Source: Siphonodentalium dalli
Taxonomy: Eukaryota > Mollusca > Scaphopoda > Gadilida > Siphonodentaliidae
Length of the DNA stretch: 64,000 nt
Assembly (NCBI GenBank): GCA_032622095.1
Contig: CP136066.1
Location: forward strand, 230,088,961 to 230,152,960
Reading direction: 5' to 3'
Below are positions 44,822 through 55,151 of the stretch, piece by piece. How positions within the stretch are numbered: the first letter of the stretch is position 1; each line of letters begins with the position of its first letter. Below the pieces are notes generated by a model, which saw only the letters and a program-made list of their open reading frames with translations, ran no database searches and was not told where the DNA came from. A program made the translations under genes and the position numbers.

Positions 44822-47254
44822 TCAGTTTAATTTAAACTCTCTGCTTACAAGCTTAATGAACTCACACAACTTTCTCAAGTGCACTGCATCGTTATTATTA
44901 AGTATTTCACTCATTACTATAGTGTTTGGTCTTTGATTAACAAAGTTTGTCAAAAGTCGTTGGCGGGCCTTTGAGAATTTTTGACATTCTAACAGATAGT
45001 GGAATTCATCGCCAATTTGGCCCGATTGACATAATGGGCATTTTCTTTTATTTATCTCCAATCCACTCCAACGACCGGTTTCAACTGGCAATTAATGATT
45101 TCCAGTTCTGAATTTGCATAGAGGAATTCGGTTACCTTCATTCAACCTATTCAGATAAGTTTCAAATGACATGTTATGTTTGAAAATTCGATAGATTTTG
45201 CCGCGACTTGAATTATTAATGGTTGATTCACACCTATGTCTAAACTGATTAATGAGGCTGCACTTAATATATGCTGTGAATTGGTCGGTATTTGTGATAT
45301 GGTTACAGTTCCACATATGGCTCTGCCCTGATTGGTTAAGTATATCCTTAACTTTGTCAAGCCATGAAAACTTGTGTTCTGTATTTACTGTATCGTCCAT
45401 TATGGATCTGCATAATCGGAATAGTACATTTTGGTAATTTTCTTGCTCGCTGTTGACAACCTTGCACCAATATTTTATCATTTTTGTACTAATGTGGATA
45501 TCAACTGGTAATACACCAGTTTCACTATAAATCATGAAGTTAGGGGTTGAGGGTTTTAGCTTCAAGATATGTTTGATGAATTTTCTCTGGACAGTCTCCA
45601 AAACATCATTATTCCCAAAACCCCAGATCTCACTTCCATACAGAAGGATAGGGAGAACATGCGAATCAAATAAATCCAATTGATTACTTATAGTCAATGA
45701 ATGTTTCCTTGCTTTTCCTATTATTGTGTACATTGCTCGAGTGGCTTTTTCCGCTAAAATATTCTTTGCCGAAATAAAAGATCCTGTTCTACATAAAGTG
45801 ATACCAAGATATATAAATTTTGTAACTACGTCAATTTTCTGGCCTTTAAAATAAAATTTCGTTTTTTTTGATAGTGAGTTTTTTGAGAAACACATAATTT
45901 TGGTCTTTTCCACATTCACTGTCAGTTTCCATTTGTCACAGTATTCCTCAAACCGGCCAAGCAGATATTTCAAGTATCTTGTACTTTCGGCCATGAGTAC
46001 TGTATCATCGGCATATAATACAATGAAGATTTTTATGTACTCATTGAGTGTTTTCTCTATTTCATTATTGATAGTGCTCAGTGCGTTAATTTTATGTGCT
46101 TGTAAGTATGTTTCGAGGTCATTAAGGTACAACGAGAAGAGCAAAGGTGATAAACTGTCACCTTGCCTGACCCCTGCAAGACATGGGAAGTAGGTTGATT
46201 GCTCACTGCCAATTTGTACACGGGATTTTACTTGACTATACATGTTAGTAATTATTCTGAATATTTTCCCATTAATTCCTATTTTAATAAGTTTGTACCA
46301 TAGGCCTTGTCTCCATACTGTGTCAAATGCTTTTTGGAAGTCAATAAATGCACAGAATAATCTCTTTTCCATCCTCTTGCTAAGTTCGAACAATACATAG
46401 AGGGCAAAGATGTTGTCTGAAGTGGAGTAATTTTTACGAAAGCCAGCTTGGTTTGGTAAAATAATTTCATTTTCTTCTGTGAATTTGTTAAGTCGAATAG
46501 TTAACATTTTTGTAAAGAGTTTTCCTAAGCAGCTGAGAATTGTTATAGGTCTATAGTTATTCGGATTTGTGGCATCACCTTTATTTTTATATATTGGAAC
46601 AATTGTTCCAGTAACCCAGTCTTCCGGTATTTGCCCGGTATCTAGTATAATGTTAAACATTCGGCAATAAACATTTAGTAACAGTTTGGAAGATGCTTTA
46701 ATGTATTCGTTCTGTACACGGTCATGTCCACAGGACTTACCATTTTTAAGTTGTCTTATGGCAAATGATACTTCATCCTGTGAAATAGGTCTATTGAGAT
46801 CATCTTTGGTATCTGTGCTAAATTCTTTAGTGATATAATTTTCTATTTGTGGGTCATTGGTATGTGTTGTGGCATTAATTTCTTTGAAGTATTCACTGAA
46901 TATCTCGAGATTTACCCCACTATGGGATCGGGGTTTAAAATCTTTCATTTTTTTCCAAAAACTTTTAGGTTCAGATTTTTTCATTGAAGCTAGCTCTTGC
47001 GATATTAATGCTCTATGTGAATTAATTGCTCCATCCATTTCACATTTATAGACATGGCATGCATGTCGCATATTTTGTTCTGTGTGGTTATTTCGTTTGG
47101 TTTTATGTTGTCGGGTCGCTTGTCGGTATCTTACTCTGGCAGTATGACAGGACTTGTTAAACCATGCTTTATGTTTACTATTCCTGGCCGCTTTCTTATT
47201 TGGGGGGATCTTACATGTATATGTTCCCAGTGTTTTTTCAGCGGACGAAACCAA
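44822..47254 (-). pseudogene. LINE ORF2, reverse transcriptase and C-terminal part
   Basis: The frame entering at 47254 includes KAWFNKSCHTARVRYR, QLKNGKSCGHD, ILSCLGKLFTKML, ENEIILPNQAGFRKNYST, FIDFQKAFDTVW, AGVRQGDSLSPLLFSLYLND and the catalytic YADDTVLMAES. It is open for 720 codons until TAA at 45092-45094, which interrupts CKFRTGNH and LPVETGRW; the same frame then runs on to 44822 with CPLCQSGQIGDEFHYLLEC, the usual C-terminal zinc-binding motif of LINE ORF2. So only one nonsense codon separates the last 89 codons. The upstream part is in another frame (see 47131-49773). Confidence 0.85.
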
Positions 47255-49773
47255 AAGTCAGTCACTGAGCTAACTATGTTATTCAACTGGTCAGTACTAG
47301 TAAAATTTGTATAAGCGGCGGTTAACATATTGCTGAGTGTCAAAATTTTATCGTAATTAAAATTTGCTACAAACTCCATTTCACTATTTTGGTCCCATTG
47401 TTTTACGCGAGACGGTATTATAGCGGACTCAATATTGCGTAAATTTTGGGGGGATCGGTCTATATCTTCGAGGTGTAGCACCGTTTTGATTGGGCAGTGA
47501 ATATCTGAGGCAATATTGGTGTAGTCAAGTACAACAAAGTTCTCAATAATGGGTAGGGCAGCTGCAGAACATAATGTGTAGTCAACGACAGATGCATCAC
47601 GGCATGTAAGTTTTCCAACACCCTGATCCTCACCAGTCCGGCCATTTAGTATAATCCAGCCATTACATAGGCATTTTTCTAACAGTGTTTTCCCATATTG
47701 GTTTATGGTGGGGTCTTGACTACTTCTATCCACAGGCATATTGGTTAGCTCTAGAAAGAATAATTGGTCAATATTCATATTGAGACTTTCAGGAATATTG
47801 GGCAGGGGTACTTCATCTATATCTATGCCAGTTTCAGATGCAGTTCGTGCATTCAGATCCCCAGTAAGAAAAATATAAGGGGTTCGATTCATGAGTGTCA
47901 AATGCTCATCTTCGATTTCAGTGAAGGCTTCTTTTGATGTATACCTACTACCTTCTGGTGGAACATAAATGGCTCCAATTATTACATGGAATCCAAATGA
48001 CGAGTCTTGTCTTGTGATTTCAACCCAGCTAACAAATTTAGATTTTGTTTCAATCATGTTACAAGAGTTCAAAAATTTATCCTTTATGCCAATTACAATG
48101 CCACCAGATCTACAAGTAGAGATTTTAGTCCGGTTCTTCATGTAAAATTTGAAGCCTGGCAGCTCTGGCTGGTCGCAGTCATCGGTTTTGGTATCAACAA
48201 AACAAAGTACATCATGTTTATTGCATAGCACTTGGAATTCTGGGTATTGCAATCTTTTCTGGAGTCCACACACATTTATCGTGAGTATCTGTAGGTTACA
48301 TGGGGATTTAACAGGCGCACAATATTTGGCATATCTATTGTCCATGGGGAGACATTTTTCATATACTGGGGTATTTATACATTTGTGTGTGTTTGGGGTA
48401 TTGTCACATACCTGGATATATTCAGTATTACTTGGGTTAAACATTTCCCCTTTAAGAGCAGCTGATCTTGGTGTATCACCAGTAGATTCAGGCATACATA
48501 TTTTAGAGGTTAAATCACAATAAAAAGTGCTGTCATGTTCAGGGATACTGTATTCAATTTTGTTGGGGATATTGCCATGTACATTTTTATCTTCGTTTGT
48601 ATTTGGGTTGAACAATATTTCCCTGGCCTCTTTAAGAGCGTCTGATATACCAAAGGCATCATGAGATATGCATTTGTTTGTAGTTTTACTGCAGTCATAT
48701 TGTGTAAATTGGTCATGTTTGTTGTATAAATCTGACAAACTATCGTTTTTGTCTTGGGGAAAATTCAATTGGGGAGGTTTCACCTTTCCAAAGTTCTCTA
48801 TTCTATCGCGAGTAATATTATATTCATATTCGTCTTCATTATTTTGGTTTGTTTTCTCCGCCTCAGTATTATGTGTACTAGTATAAGGTGAGAAGCGTGA
48901 CGTCGATTCAACACCACTTATCATTTTGTGTGTGGGAATTCCCCGCGCGTCAAAACAACGATGGTCCACTTGTGTGACATTGTTATTAAATGACCCATTG
49001 TAGGCGGATAATTCGGGAACGTACGGTACTTTAGAGTCCAACTCATAGGTAATCCCAGCTGAGCGTATCGGGGCAACCGGTTCACTAGTGGCGGTCGAAT
49101 GCACGTCTTTATTGCACGAGCGCAATTTACGATAAGATTGGGACTCAATTATATCATCCGCGTACAATGTTTCCCGTGCTTGTCTTATAACGTTAGAGAT
49201 ACAAACATGAGAGTTTGTTTTAACATTGTTTACGCACGATTGGTTATAGCTTGCAGGTGATTTGTCTGTCGCTTCACGAACACAATCAGTTTCCAGTGGG
49301 CTCATCTTAATGTTATGGCAATCAATTCTGTTTTCATAACACGTACCCGGGGCGTGGCCTTGCATTGATGTCACTGGGACTTTATTATTATTTCTAAATG
49401 CGTATTTATCCACGTGGTCGCAGCGCACACATTGTTGTTTTAAATTGGCCGCAAATATCTTACTGTCACGGCATGTAGTTATAAGTGGGGTGAATATATT
49501 TGATTTCAGCGGAGCAGAAAAATCACTGTCACTAGAGCTGAGTAATTGAAGTTTTTTCTTGTGATAATTAGATTCATTGATTAGGTATTTTATTGGTTCA
49601 ATTGTGTTATTTATTTCTTTATTAGATATTTGATTGTGTTCGTGATGAGTCCAGATTTCAACATCTGCGTCGCTTCGATGGTTTATCAATTTCACATTCG
49701 GTGTTATACAATTCAATTTCTGCATTATGGGGGGAGTTCGTATGTTTATACATGTATGTTCATTGTTAGTCAC
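47131..49773 (-). CDS. LINE ORF2, N-terminal extension and APE endonuclease
   Basis: The APE-type endonuclease starts near residue 493: LQILTINVCGLQKRL, LCFVDTKTDD, GGIVIGIKD, GAIYVPPEGS, FLTGDLNART. It nicks target DNA for target-primed reverse transcription. About 490 residues precede it without a recognised domain; they include many cysteines and a recurring motif (VIRQARETLYADD near 195, ALKEAREILFNPN near 379). The first ATG is at 49725, but the open frame runs back to the ORF1 stop. Near 47131-47254 the frame must change to reach the reverse transcriptase; a six-C run (minus strand) near 47202-47207 is one possible slip site. A sequencing error is also possible. Confidence 0.8.
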   Translation of the reverse strand: MTNNEHTCINIRTPPIMQKLNCITPNVKLINHRSDADVEIWTHHEHNQISNKEINNTIEPIKYLINESNYHKKKLQLLSSSDSDFSAPLKSNIFTPLITTCRDSKIFAANLKQQCVRCDHVDKYAFRNNNKVPVTSMQGHAPGTCYENRIDCHNIKMSPLETDCVREATDKSPASYNQSCVNNVKTNSHVCISNVIRQARETLYADDIIESQSYRKLRSCNKDVHSTATSEPVAPIRSAGITYELDSKVPYVPELSAYNGSFNNNVTQVDHRCFDARGIPTHKMISGVESTSRFSPYTSTHNTEAEKTNQNNEDEYEYNITRDRIENFGKVKPPQLNFPQDKNDSLSDLYNKHDQFTQYDCSKTTNKCISHDAFGISDALKEAREILFNPNTNEDKNVHGNIPNKIEYSIPEHDSTFYCDLTSKICMPESTGDTPRSAALKGEMFNPSNTEYIQVCDNTPNTHKCINTPVYEKCLPMDNRYAKYCAPVKSPCNLQILTINVCGLQKRLQYPEFQVLCNKHDVLCFVDTKTDDCDQPELPGFKFYMKNRTKISTCRSGGIVIGIKDKFLNSCNMIETKSKFVSWVEITRQDSSFGFHVIIGAIYVPPEGSRYTSKEAFTEIEDEHLTLMNRTPYIFLTGDLNARTASETGIDIDEVPLPNIPESLNMNIDQLFFLELTNMPVDRSSQDPTINQYGKTLLEKCLCNGWIILNGRTGEDQGVGKLTCRDASVVDYTLCSAAALPIIENFVVLDYTNIASDIHCPIKTVLHLEDIDRSPQNLRNIESAIIPSRVKQWDQNSEMEFVANFNYDKILTLSNMLTAAYTNFTSTDQLNNIVSSVTDFWFRPLKKHWEHIHVRSPQIRKRPGIVNIKHGLTSPVILPE

Positions 49774-49776
49774 AGT

Positions 49777-51300
49777 TCATGTGTTTGGTGACACAGCTAT
49801 ATGTGGCCTTTTATTTGGGTTTCCAGGTGTTTGTATATCACCCGAATCATCGACATCAATGGTGTCATTGAGGATATCACTGAGCTTCTCGCTTCCCTTT
49901 GGACTGAGATGAACTCCTGACGCATCACTTTCTTTGAACAGGGATTTCACTACATTTCCATCTTTCATAAACATAAAATCATTATTGACGAAGTCATCAT
50001 TTTCCGATGTGTCGCAGAACATGCTGATATGTCCATTTACATCAGTTGCCGCTGCATTATGTGGCTGGGATTTTCCACCCCGCATCCTGCGTGGGGGGAT
50101 GCTACAAATGCTGAAGCTAGCCTGTTTGAATTCCTCTGTTAACTTCGTATAGGCACGGTGGAACCACATGATCACTCGACTGGCGCTTGCGTTATTATTT
50201 GTGAGGTCGTTGGTACCCAGGTGAAGAGTGACATGTTTTATGTTATCAGGGTTAACGTCGGAGTAGGCCTTTGCTTTCCCAATGAGTTTATCTATGTGTT
50301 CGAAAGAAGCACCTGATATATAGACCATTTTAGCGTTTGGTCTGTCAATCTTGACGTCACGGCAGTTGCTCGCACCAAGTACGAGGCTGTCAGTCACACG
50401 AGGGCGTGTCCGGTCCTTATTGTTTGTGTCCGCATTGTTCGGAATTGGCGGTGGTTTCGTATTCCGCTTTGTCTCCTTGGTGCTGTCATTATTGATAGGC
50501 GGAACTTTGCTTTGTTGGCCGTTGACAATAGACTGCCGGGGTTTCATGAAAGTTTCTACGTCACGAACATGCTCACTCTTTAACTGTTGTTGGTAATTCG
50601 GAATGTTAGTTTGGTTTTGGTCATAAGGCTGATTGGTTCTCCATTGAGGACAACTCGCCTGTCGGTGTCCTTGACCTCTACATTTCCGGCAAACCGTTGG
50701 ATTGGTGCATTGTTCTTTGTCATGTGAACTTTCAAGGCAATTGGTACATCTACGCTTGGCCGCTTTCATTTGATCACATACCGCATTTGGAAAATGTGAT
50801 TGCTCACAGTACATACATTCAATTTCTGTCTTGTCAGAAAAAATCCGCAGATCATATCCGTGTATTTTGATCACACTGGGGATTTCCTTACAGTCCCTGA
50901 TCTGAATGAAAAGAGTACCGTTGTCCATTGAGAAATCACGCACTTGTCCTCTCCTAGTGTTATCCACTATAACCTCTCCATACTGTGACATGAATTGGAC
51001 AATATTAGAATCTGGCATTTCGTAGGGGGTGTCCTTTATTGTCACTGACGTCACCGTATTGTCCACATCTGTTGGCCTTATTCGTGAACCGAATATTCGC
51101 AACCCCCTTTGCATCAAGTCAGTTTTTATATCAATGCTACTCACAGTTATGAAACATTTGTCTTTGGTAACTTGTATCGCACGAATTTGGTCCAGAGGGA
51201 TAACTCTTTCCAAACTTCGAGCCACAATAGTTTCCGTGATCCTCCCGAGAGGCGAAATATCGAATCCGACTGTCAAAATCCGGTTTAACTTAAACGCCAT
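49777..51300 (-). CDS. LINE ORF1: RRM-like region, CCHC knuckles and SGNH-hydrolase-like domain
   Basis: 507 codons from ATG at 51300. The N-terminal part has a possible RRM-like segment (VTIKDTPYEMPDSNIVQFM, then GTLFIQIRD). A CMYCEQSHFPNAVC motif follows near residue 162, then two CCHC knuckles, CTNCLESSHDKEQC (185-198) and CRKCRGQGHRQASC (204-217), which bind nucleic acid. After a basic, proline-rich linker comes an SGNH-like domain: SLVLGASNC (block I, GDS replaced by GAS), LHLGTNDLTNN (block III, G.ND) and GVHLSPKGSEKL (block V histidine, with the usual acidic residue not in place). Such esterase-like domains are known in ORF1 of some LINE groups. The stop TGA is in the same frame as ORF2. 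Confidence 0.8.
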   Translation of the reverse strand: MAFKLNRILTVGFDISPLGRITETIVARSLERVIPLDQIRAIQVTKDKCFITVSSIDIKTDLMQRGLRIFGSRIRPTDVDNTVTSVTIKDTPYEMPDSNIVQFMSQYGEVIVDNTRRGQVRDFSMDNGTLFIQIRDCKEIPSVIKIHGYDLRIFSDKTEIECMYCEQSHFPNAVCDQMKAAKRRCTNCLESSHDKEQCTNPTVCRKCRGQGHRQASCPQWRTNQPYDQNQTNIPNYQQQLKSEHVRDVETFMKPRQSIVNGQQSKVPPINNDSTKETKRNTKPPPIPNNADTNNKDRTRPRVTDSLVLGASNCRDVKIDRPNAKMVYISGASFEHIDKLIGKAKAYSDVNPDNIKHVTLHLGTNDLTNNNASASRVIMWFHRAYTKLTEEFKQASFSICSIPPRRMRGGKSQPHNAAATDVNGHISMFCDTSENDDFVNNDFMFMKDGNVVKSLFKESDASGVHLSPKGSEKLSDILNDTIDVDDSGDIQTPGNPNKRPHIAVSPNT

Positions 51301-52014
51301 GCTGTTGAATTTTCACAGTATATCCTATGCAGTTAGAACTATAATATGATCCTCAATTCAGGGCCGATCTTCGAGTTAATCGTTGGTAATAAGCGATAAA
51401 TTATCAGAGCATTTAAAATTTTCGACTTGCCGCCATCTTAACCGGAAGTTATCCAAACATGTGAGGAGATGTTGCCCCCAGCTCCAGGTATTGACAAGTG
51501 ACCTGTTGTTTGTGTGTGCGTGTTCAATGTTCAATCACGAGGTCCGGGCAATCAGATTTGTTGACCACTCTAAATTTAGGGCGCATGAGATGAGTGAATA
51601 GAAAAGGTCGTGCGCAAAGCTAAGTGTGCAACAAACATTAGTAAATTAACTCATGCCGTGCCGGTTATTTTTATAAATGTCTTGCGTACCGATAAATATA
51701 CTGATATTATTAATGCTAATTCTGTTATGTATTTAAATATAATTTATCCTGACAAAGTCACTGTATAACATTATATAAACATGGAATGTGTAGAGTAAGA
51801 AATTTTTCTGTGTAAAATTTCATCGAGAGTGTATTTCCGACATTAGAAGCTGTGTCCTTGCTGAGTGTTCGGATAACAGGTTTCCATCATGGTTTTACCT
51901 AAAAGGTTTTTTTTGTGTGTTTTTTTCTGGACCGCTGCACAGCATTGGTAGCGTAGTGTGTATAATGTATTCATGTATATGTACATATCTTCGGAACAAT
52001 AAACACTGACCGAC
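51301..52014. other. Probable 5' UTR of the LINE and adjoining intergenic sequence
   Basis: No ORF with a domain. GC-richer sequence at 51420-51600 (CCGCCATCTTAACCGGAAG) would suit an internal promoter in a LINE 5' UTR, but the 5' boundary and target duplication were not found. Confidence 0.35.
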
Positions 52015-52076
52015 GATGGCCTGGCTCGATTGCTTTAATAGTTTGTTATCATTATGGTAGAATTGGGAATACTGAC
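52015..52076. repeat. Solo terminal module related to the YR element
   Basis: GATGGCCTGGCTCGATTGCT and TAGTTTGTTATCATTATGGT, then GAATTGGGAATACTGA, match 42387-42446, which immediately precedes the right direct repeat of the YR element. Here it is followed by unrelated sequence, so GGGAATACTGA may be a true terminus of another, mostly lost copy. Confidence 0.7.
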
Positions 52077-52794
52077 TTATAATTATACCAGAGAGCTTGG
52101 CTCCAGAGGTCATAGGTCGAGGAGTCCAGAATGCGCTGACATCGCTAACAGCAAGAACTACAACTCTATATACGTTATAAGCACGGCGTCATATTTATAA
52201 CTGAAATAAAGATCACAAGCGCCCGGAAAAATAACTAATTTGAACAAGATTATTCTCCTTTTCAAATATTATATCTAAATTCACAGCACACACCGTTATT
52301 ATTATATATTAATTAAATGCAGTGACTGCCGATGGCGAAATCGATTTCGTTAGTTTATAGCCGACAGAAGCGTCCCGATTCGAGTAGTAAATATTTACAA
52401 TTTAGCGTAGTTCAGATAATGTTTTCTATGGAGTGGTACGGTCGATTGCTTGAAATTTGCGGCGATGTTAGTAGAATATTATATTCATCCAGTTGGCATA
52501 GCGCCTGAATATTAAATGATCAGTTTCACGCACCGAACGCGTCCATAATATGTCTTTAACCCTTCCATGACTGTATAGCTTCCTGACAGTTTACGAAAAC
52601 CAGATTATAAAGCACAAATGTAATACTTGCAGTGAAGAGGATGATGGCTGAAGTTATGAAAAGATGCGCTTTACCTCCATAGAGGTTTAGCATGGAAATT
52701 CAACAGAATTCTCATATTCGGATCATGTAAATTTCCATGAATTTGACATATACCTACAATGGATTTCCGGACACCTAATTTCCACGTAAATGTG

Positions 52795-52942
52795 GAAGAG
52801 TACCTGTCCACAAATCCCACGTAAATCCCCGTATAATTCAAATCCCACGTAAATCCCCGTATAATTAAAATCCCATCTAAATCCCCGTATAATTCAAATC
52901 CCATGTAAATCCCCGTATAATCCCCGTATAATTCAAATTTAT
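52795..52942. repeat. 31-bp minisatellite (AAATCCCACGTAAATCCCCGTATAATTC)
   Basis: About four and a half units. The unit combines CAAATCCCACGTAAATCC and CCGTATAATT; variants have CATCTAAATC or CATGTAAATC, and there is one short partial duplication of CCCCGTATAAT. Confidence 0.85.
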
Positions 52943-52988
52943 GGAAATGTACGTGAATCGTATATGCCGTAGACATTCAATGGTCAAT

Positions 52989-53062
52989 GGGTGGCGTTTA
53001 CATGACATTAAATGGGTGGCGTTTACATGACATTAAATGGGTGGCGTTTACATGACACTAAA
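52989..53062. repeat. 25-bp tandem repeat, three units
   Basis: GGGTGGCGTTTACATGACAT followed by TAAAT, starting at 52989, 53014 and 53039; the third unit has CACTAAAT. Confidence 0.85.
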
Positions 53063-53533
53063 TTCCAGAATTTGGTGTAGTGGCAGAGTTCGGTCCCCTG
53101 TATGGTCTGTACGCCAAAGTTGAGCTGGTGTGCAGTGAAGAGTTCAGTCCCCTCGTTACACTGGTCCAGCCAATTTACAAATGAATACGGATAGTTCGGT
53201 TTCGCGTGCAGAATAATCATGCAGAATGAATTGTATAGCCGAGAAAGTTCTAAAAATAAGAGATTTTCTCACATTCTTTGTAAGTATATATATCTTTAAT
53301 TCCTCCATAAATGAAGATATGATATACACATGTAATTTAACACGAACATACAAAAACAATAGAACATAGGAACGAGAACATAACATATATACATGTACAA
53401 ACTTAATGTATGTGCAAAACAAAACAAATATAGATGGAAACAGATCGGCCGTGTACACGAACAAGAGAGAGAGAGACAGCGCCGGATACAGATAGAGACA
53501 GTATGGGAAAATAGAATGAAATGAGTTAAGTTA

Positions 53534-54056
53534 GGGGCTTGTTACGTGAGCCGGGACAACTCGGCTAGCCGACACAGCTCGGTTTGCAGGGTCGCCCGGT
53601 CTAATGAGCTTTCTCACTAAAAATATGGTGTGCTGTTACATGAGCCGAGTCAACTCGGCAAACCGAGTTGTCCCGTCCCGCCTTGCCGGGACAACTCGGT
53701 TAGCCGGGACAACTCGGCTCACGTACCAGCGAGTAACCCCGGTTAGCCGGGATGAAAGTCTGGAACGTAACACGATTACTTGTGACTTGACATGACGTTA
53801 GCCAATAATATGTTCGCGTCATGTGAGTGACGTATAGTGACAACCCAAGCCCCTCAGTGTTGGGTGTGTCGGTGTTAGGGACTGACGTCGTGACGCGTGA
53901 TTGACAGCTAGATGGATAGCTAGTTGCGTGGACGTCAAATCGAGTTGTCCCGGTTAACCGAGTTGTCTCGACTCATATAACAGCGTGATCGAGTTGTCCC
54001 GGCTAACCAAGTTATCCCGATTCATGTAACAAGACACATGGTATGTAACAAGCCCC
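53534..54056. mobile_element. TIR element GGGGCTTGTTAC with TTA target duplication
   Basis: Left end GGGGCTTGTTAC (53534), right end GTAACAAGCCCC (54045-54056), flanked by TTA at 53531-53533 and 54057-54059. A 3-bp TTA duplication and a G-rich end suit a PIF/Harbinger-type MITE (inference). The inside is filled with both orientations of CCGGGACAACTCGG, so it can form many alternative hairpins. No transposase. Confidence 0.75.
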
Positions 54057-54089
54057 TTAGAGGAAAGTGGGGTGAAACAGAGAGAAGGG

Positions 54090-54453
54090 TTAACCCTTTA
54101 CCCAACAGAACGACCCTGTGACAATGCATTCTCTTATATATGCGAGTCGACCATAGGTCGCCTCGCATATATAAGAGAATGCATTGGCTTAACAAATTAA
54201 AAATGATAAAATTGTCAAAGAATATTTTTAGGCCAATGCATTCTCTTATATATGCGAGGCGACCTATGGTCGACTCGGATATATAAGAGAATGCATTAGC
54301 ACAGGGCATAACCGTAACCATCACAATGTGGTCAACGAACTGGTTCCAATGATATCCATATTTGTATGGTGTTATTGAGACAGACCGAAGATATTTTAGG
54401 CTGTTGAAGCTTTATTTGGGCGTTTTTGACCGTTTTGTTGGGTAAAGGGTTAA
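54090..54453. mobile_element. TTAA-flanked palindromic MITE, second full copy
   Basis: Starts TTAACCCTTTACCC and ends GGGTAAAGGGTTAA, with hairpins at 54119-54188 and 54232-54300. Same arrangement and shared right part (ATCACAATGTGGTCAA, GACAGACCGAAGATATTTTA) as 5544-5938. Confidence 0.85.
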
Positions 54454-54840
54454 TTGAAACTAGATAATCCTAAATGTACGGATAACTGTATCACCCAGCC
54501 GACCCACACGATCGGATGTTCACTCACATCACAGCACAGTTGTCAGTCATCATTGTTAGCAATTACAAACAAATAGTAGACCCAATATACACACCATTGT
54601 ATATAGGAGGGCTACCATTTATTTATATTTGCCAGCAATGGTAACTTACATCTCTCACTAACCACATGTATATAAGTGACAAACAATTATCACGAACGAT
54701 GGTTCCATTCGCACCACAGTGCCCTAGTCGCCTTCAAAAAGTATCTCATTATGGTTTGTGGTGGAATGAATGCAATGTCCAAAAGTTCACTAGGCAAATA
54801 GCCTAGAAAGATGACAATAAGCCTCTCCTGATCAAAAGAT
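54454..54840. other. Intergenic stretch between MITE and second LINE
   Basis: No supported gene or repeat. It may include the 3' end of the second LINE. Confidence 0.35.
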
Positions 54841-55151
54841 TCCACAAGTTGAAATGCCCCTATCTATAAAGTATACCAAACATGATTACGCGACGCTGCA
54901 AGTTCCGGGCAATCCGCTATAATGTGTTGCGGTGGGACTATATAACTTCGCGCACATACCAGGCACTGAGTTTCGCAGGCAAAATTTCGGTAACACAATA
55001 GCTGTGTCGCGATGAAAAACGACTCCTTCTCATCTGGGTACTTTTGGCAGACTTTCCTTAAAAAACGATAATTCTGGACTGCTGTGAACCAAACAAAATC
55101 TATCAAAGGTGGGTTCCGTGTGTGCTCTGTAAGACCATTCAGATTTACTCA

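Larger units (their letters stand above)
44790..51300 (-). mobile_element. Nearly intact non-LTR retrotransposon (LINE) with APE endonuclease
   Basis: ORF1 (zinc knuckles plus SGNH-like domain) is followed by ORF2 (long N-terminal extension, APE endonuclease, reverse transcriptase, C-terminal CCHC), ending in a short (GTT)n tail on the minus strand (44791-44817). The 3' UTR is almost absent. Damage is limited to one frameshift near 47.2 kb and one TAA near the end, so the insertion is recent. The clade was not resolved; an ORF1 with an esterase-like domain and this APE/RT type occur in the CR1/L2-like and related groups. The 5' UTR probably extends beyond 51300 for a few hundred bases, but its end could not be fixed. 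Confidence 0.85.

Noticed and set aside
45252-51349. Many plus-strand frames opposite the LINE
   Set aside because: Antisense shadows of ORF1 and ORF2.
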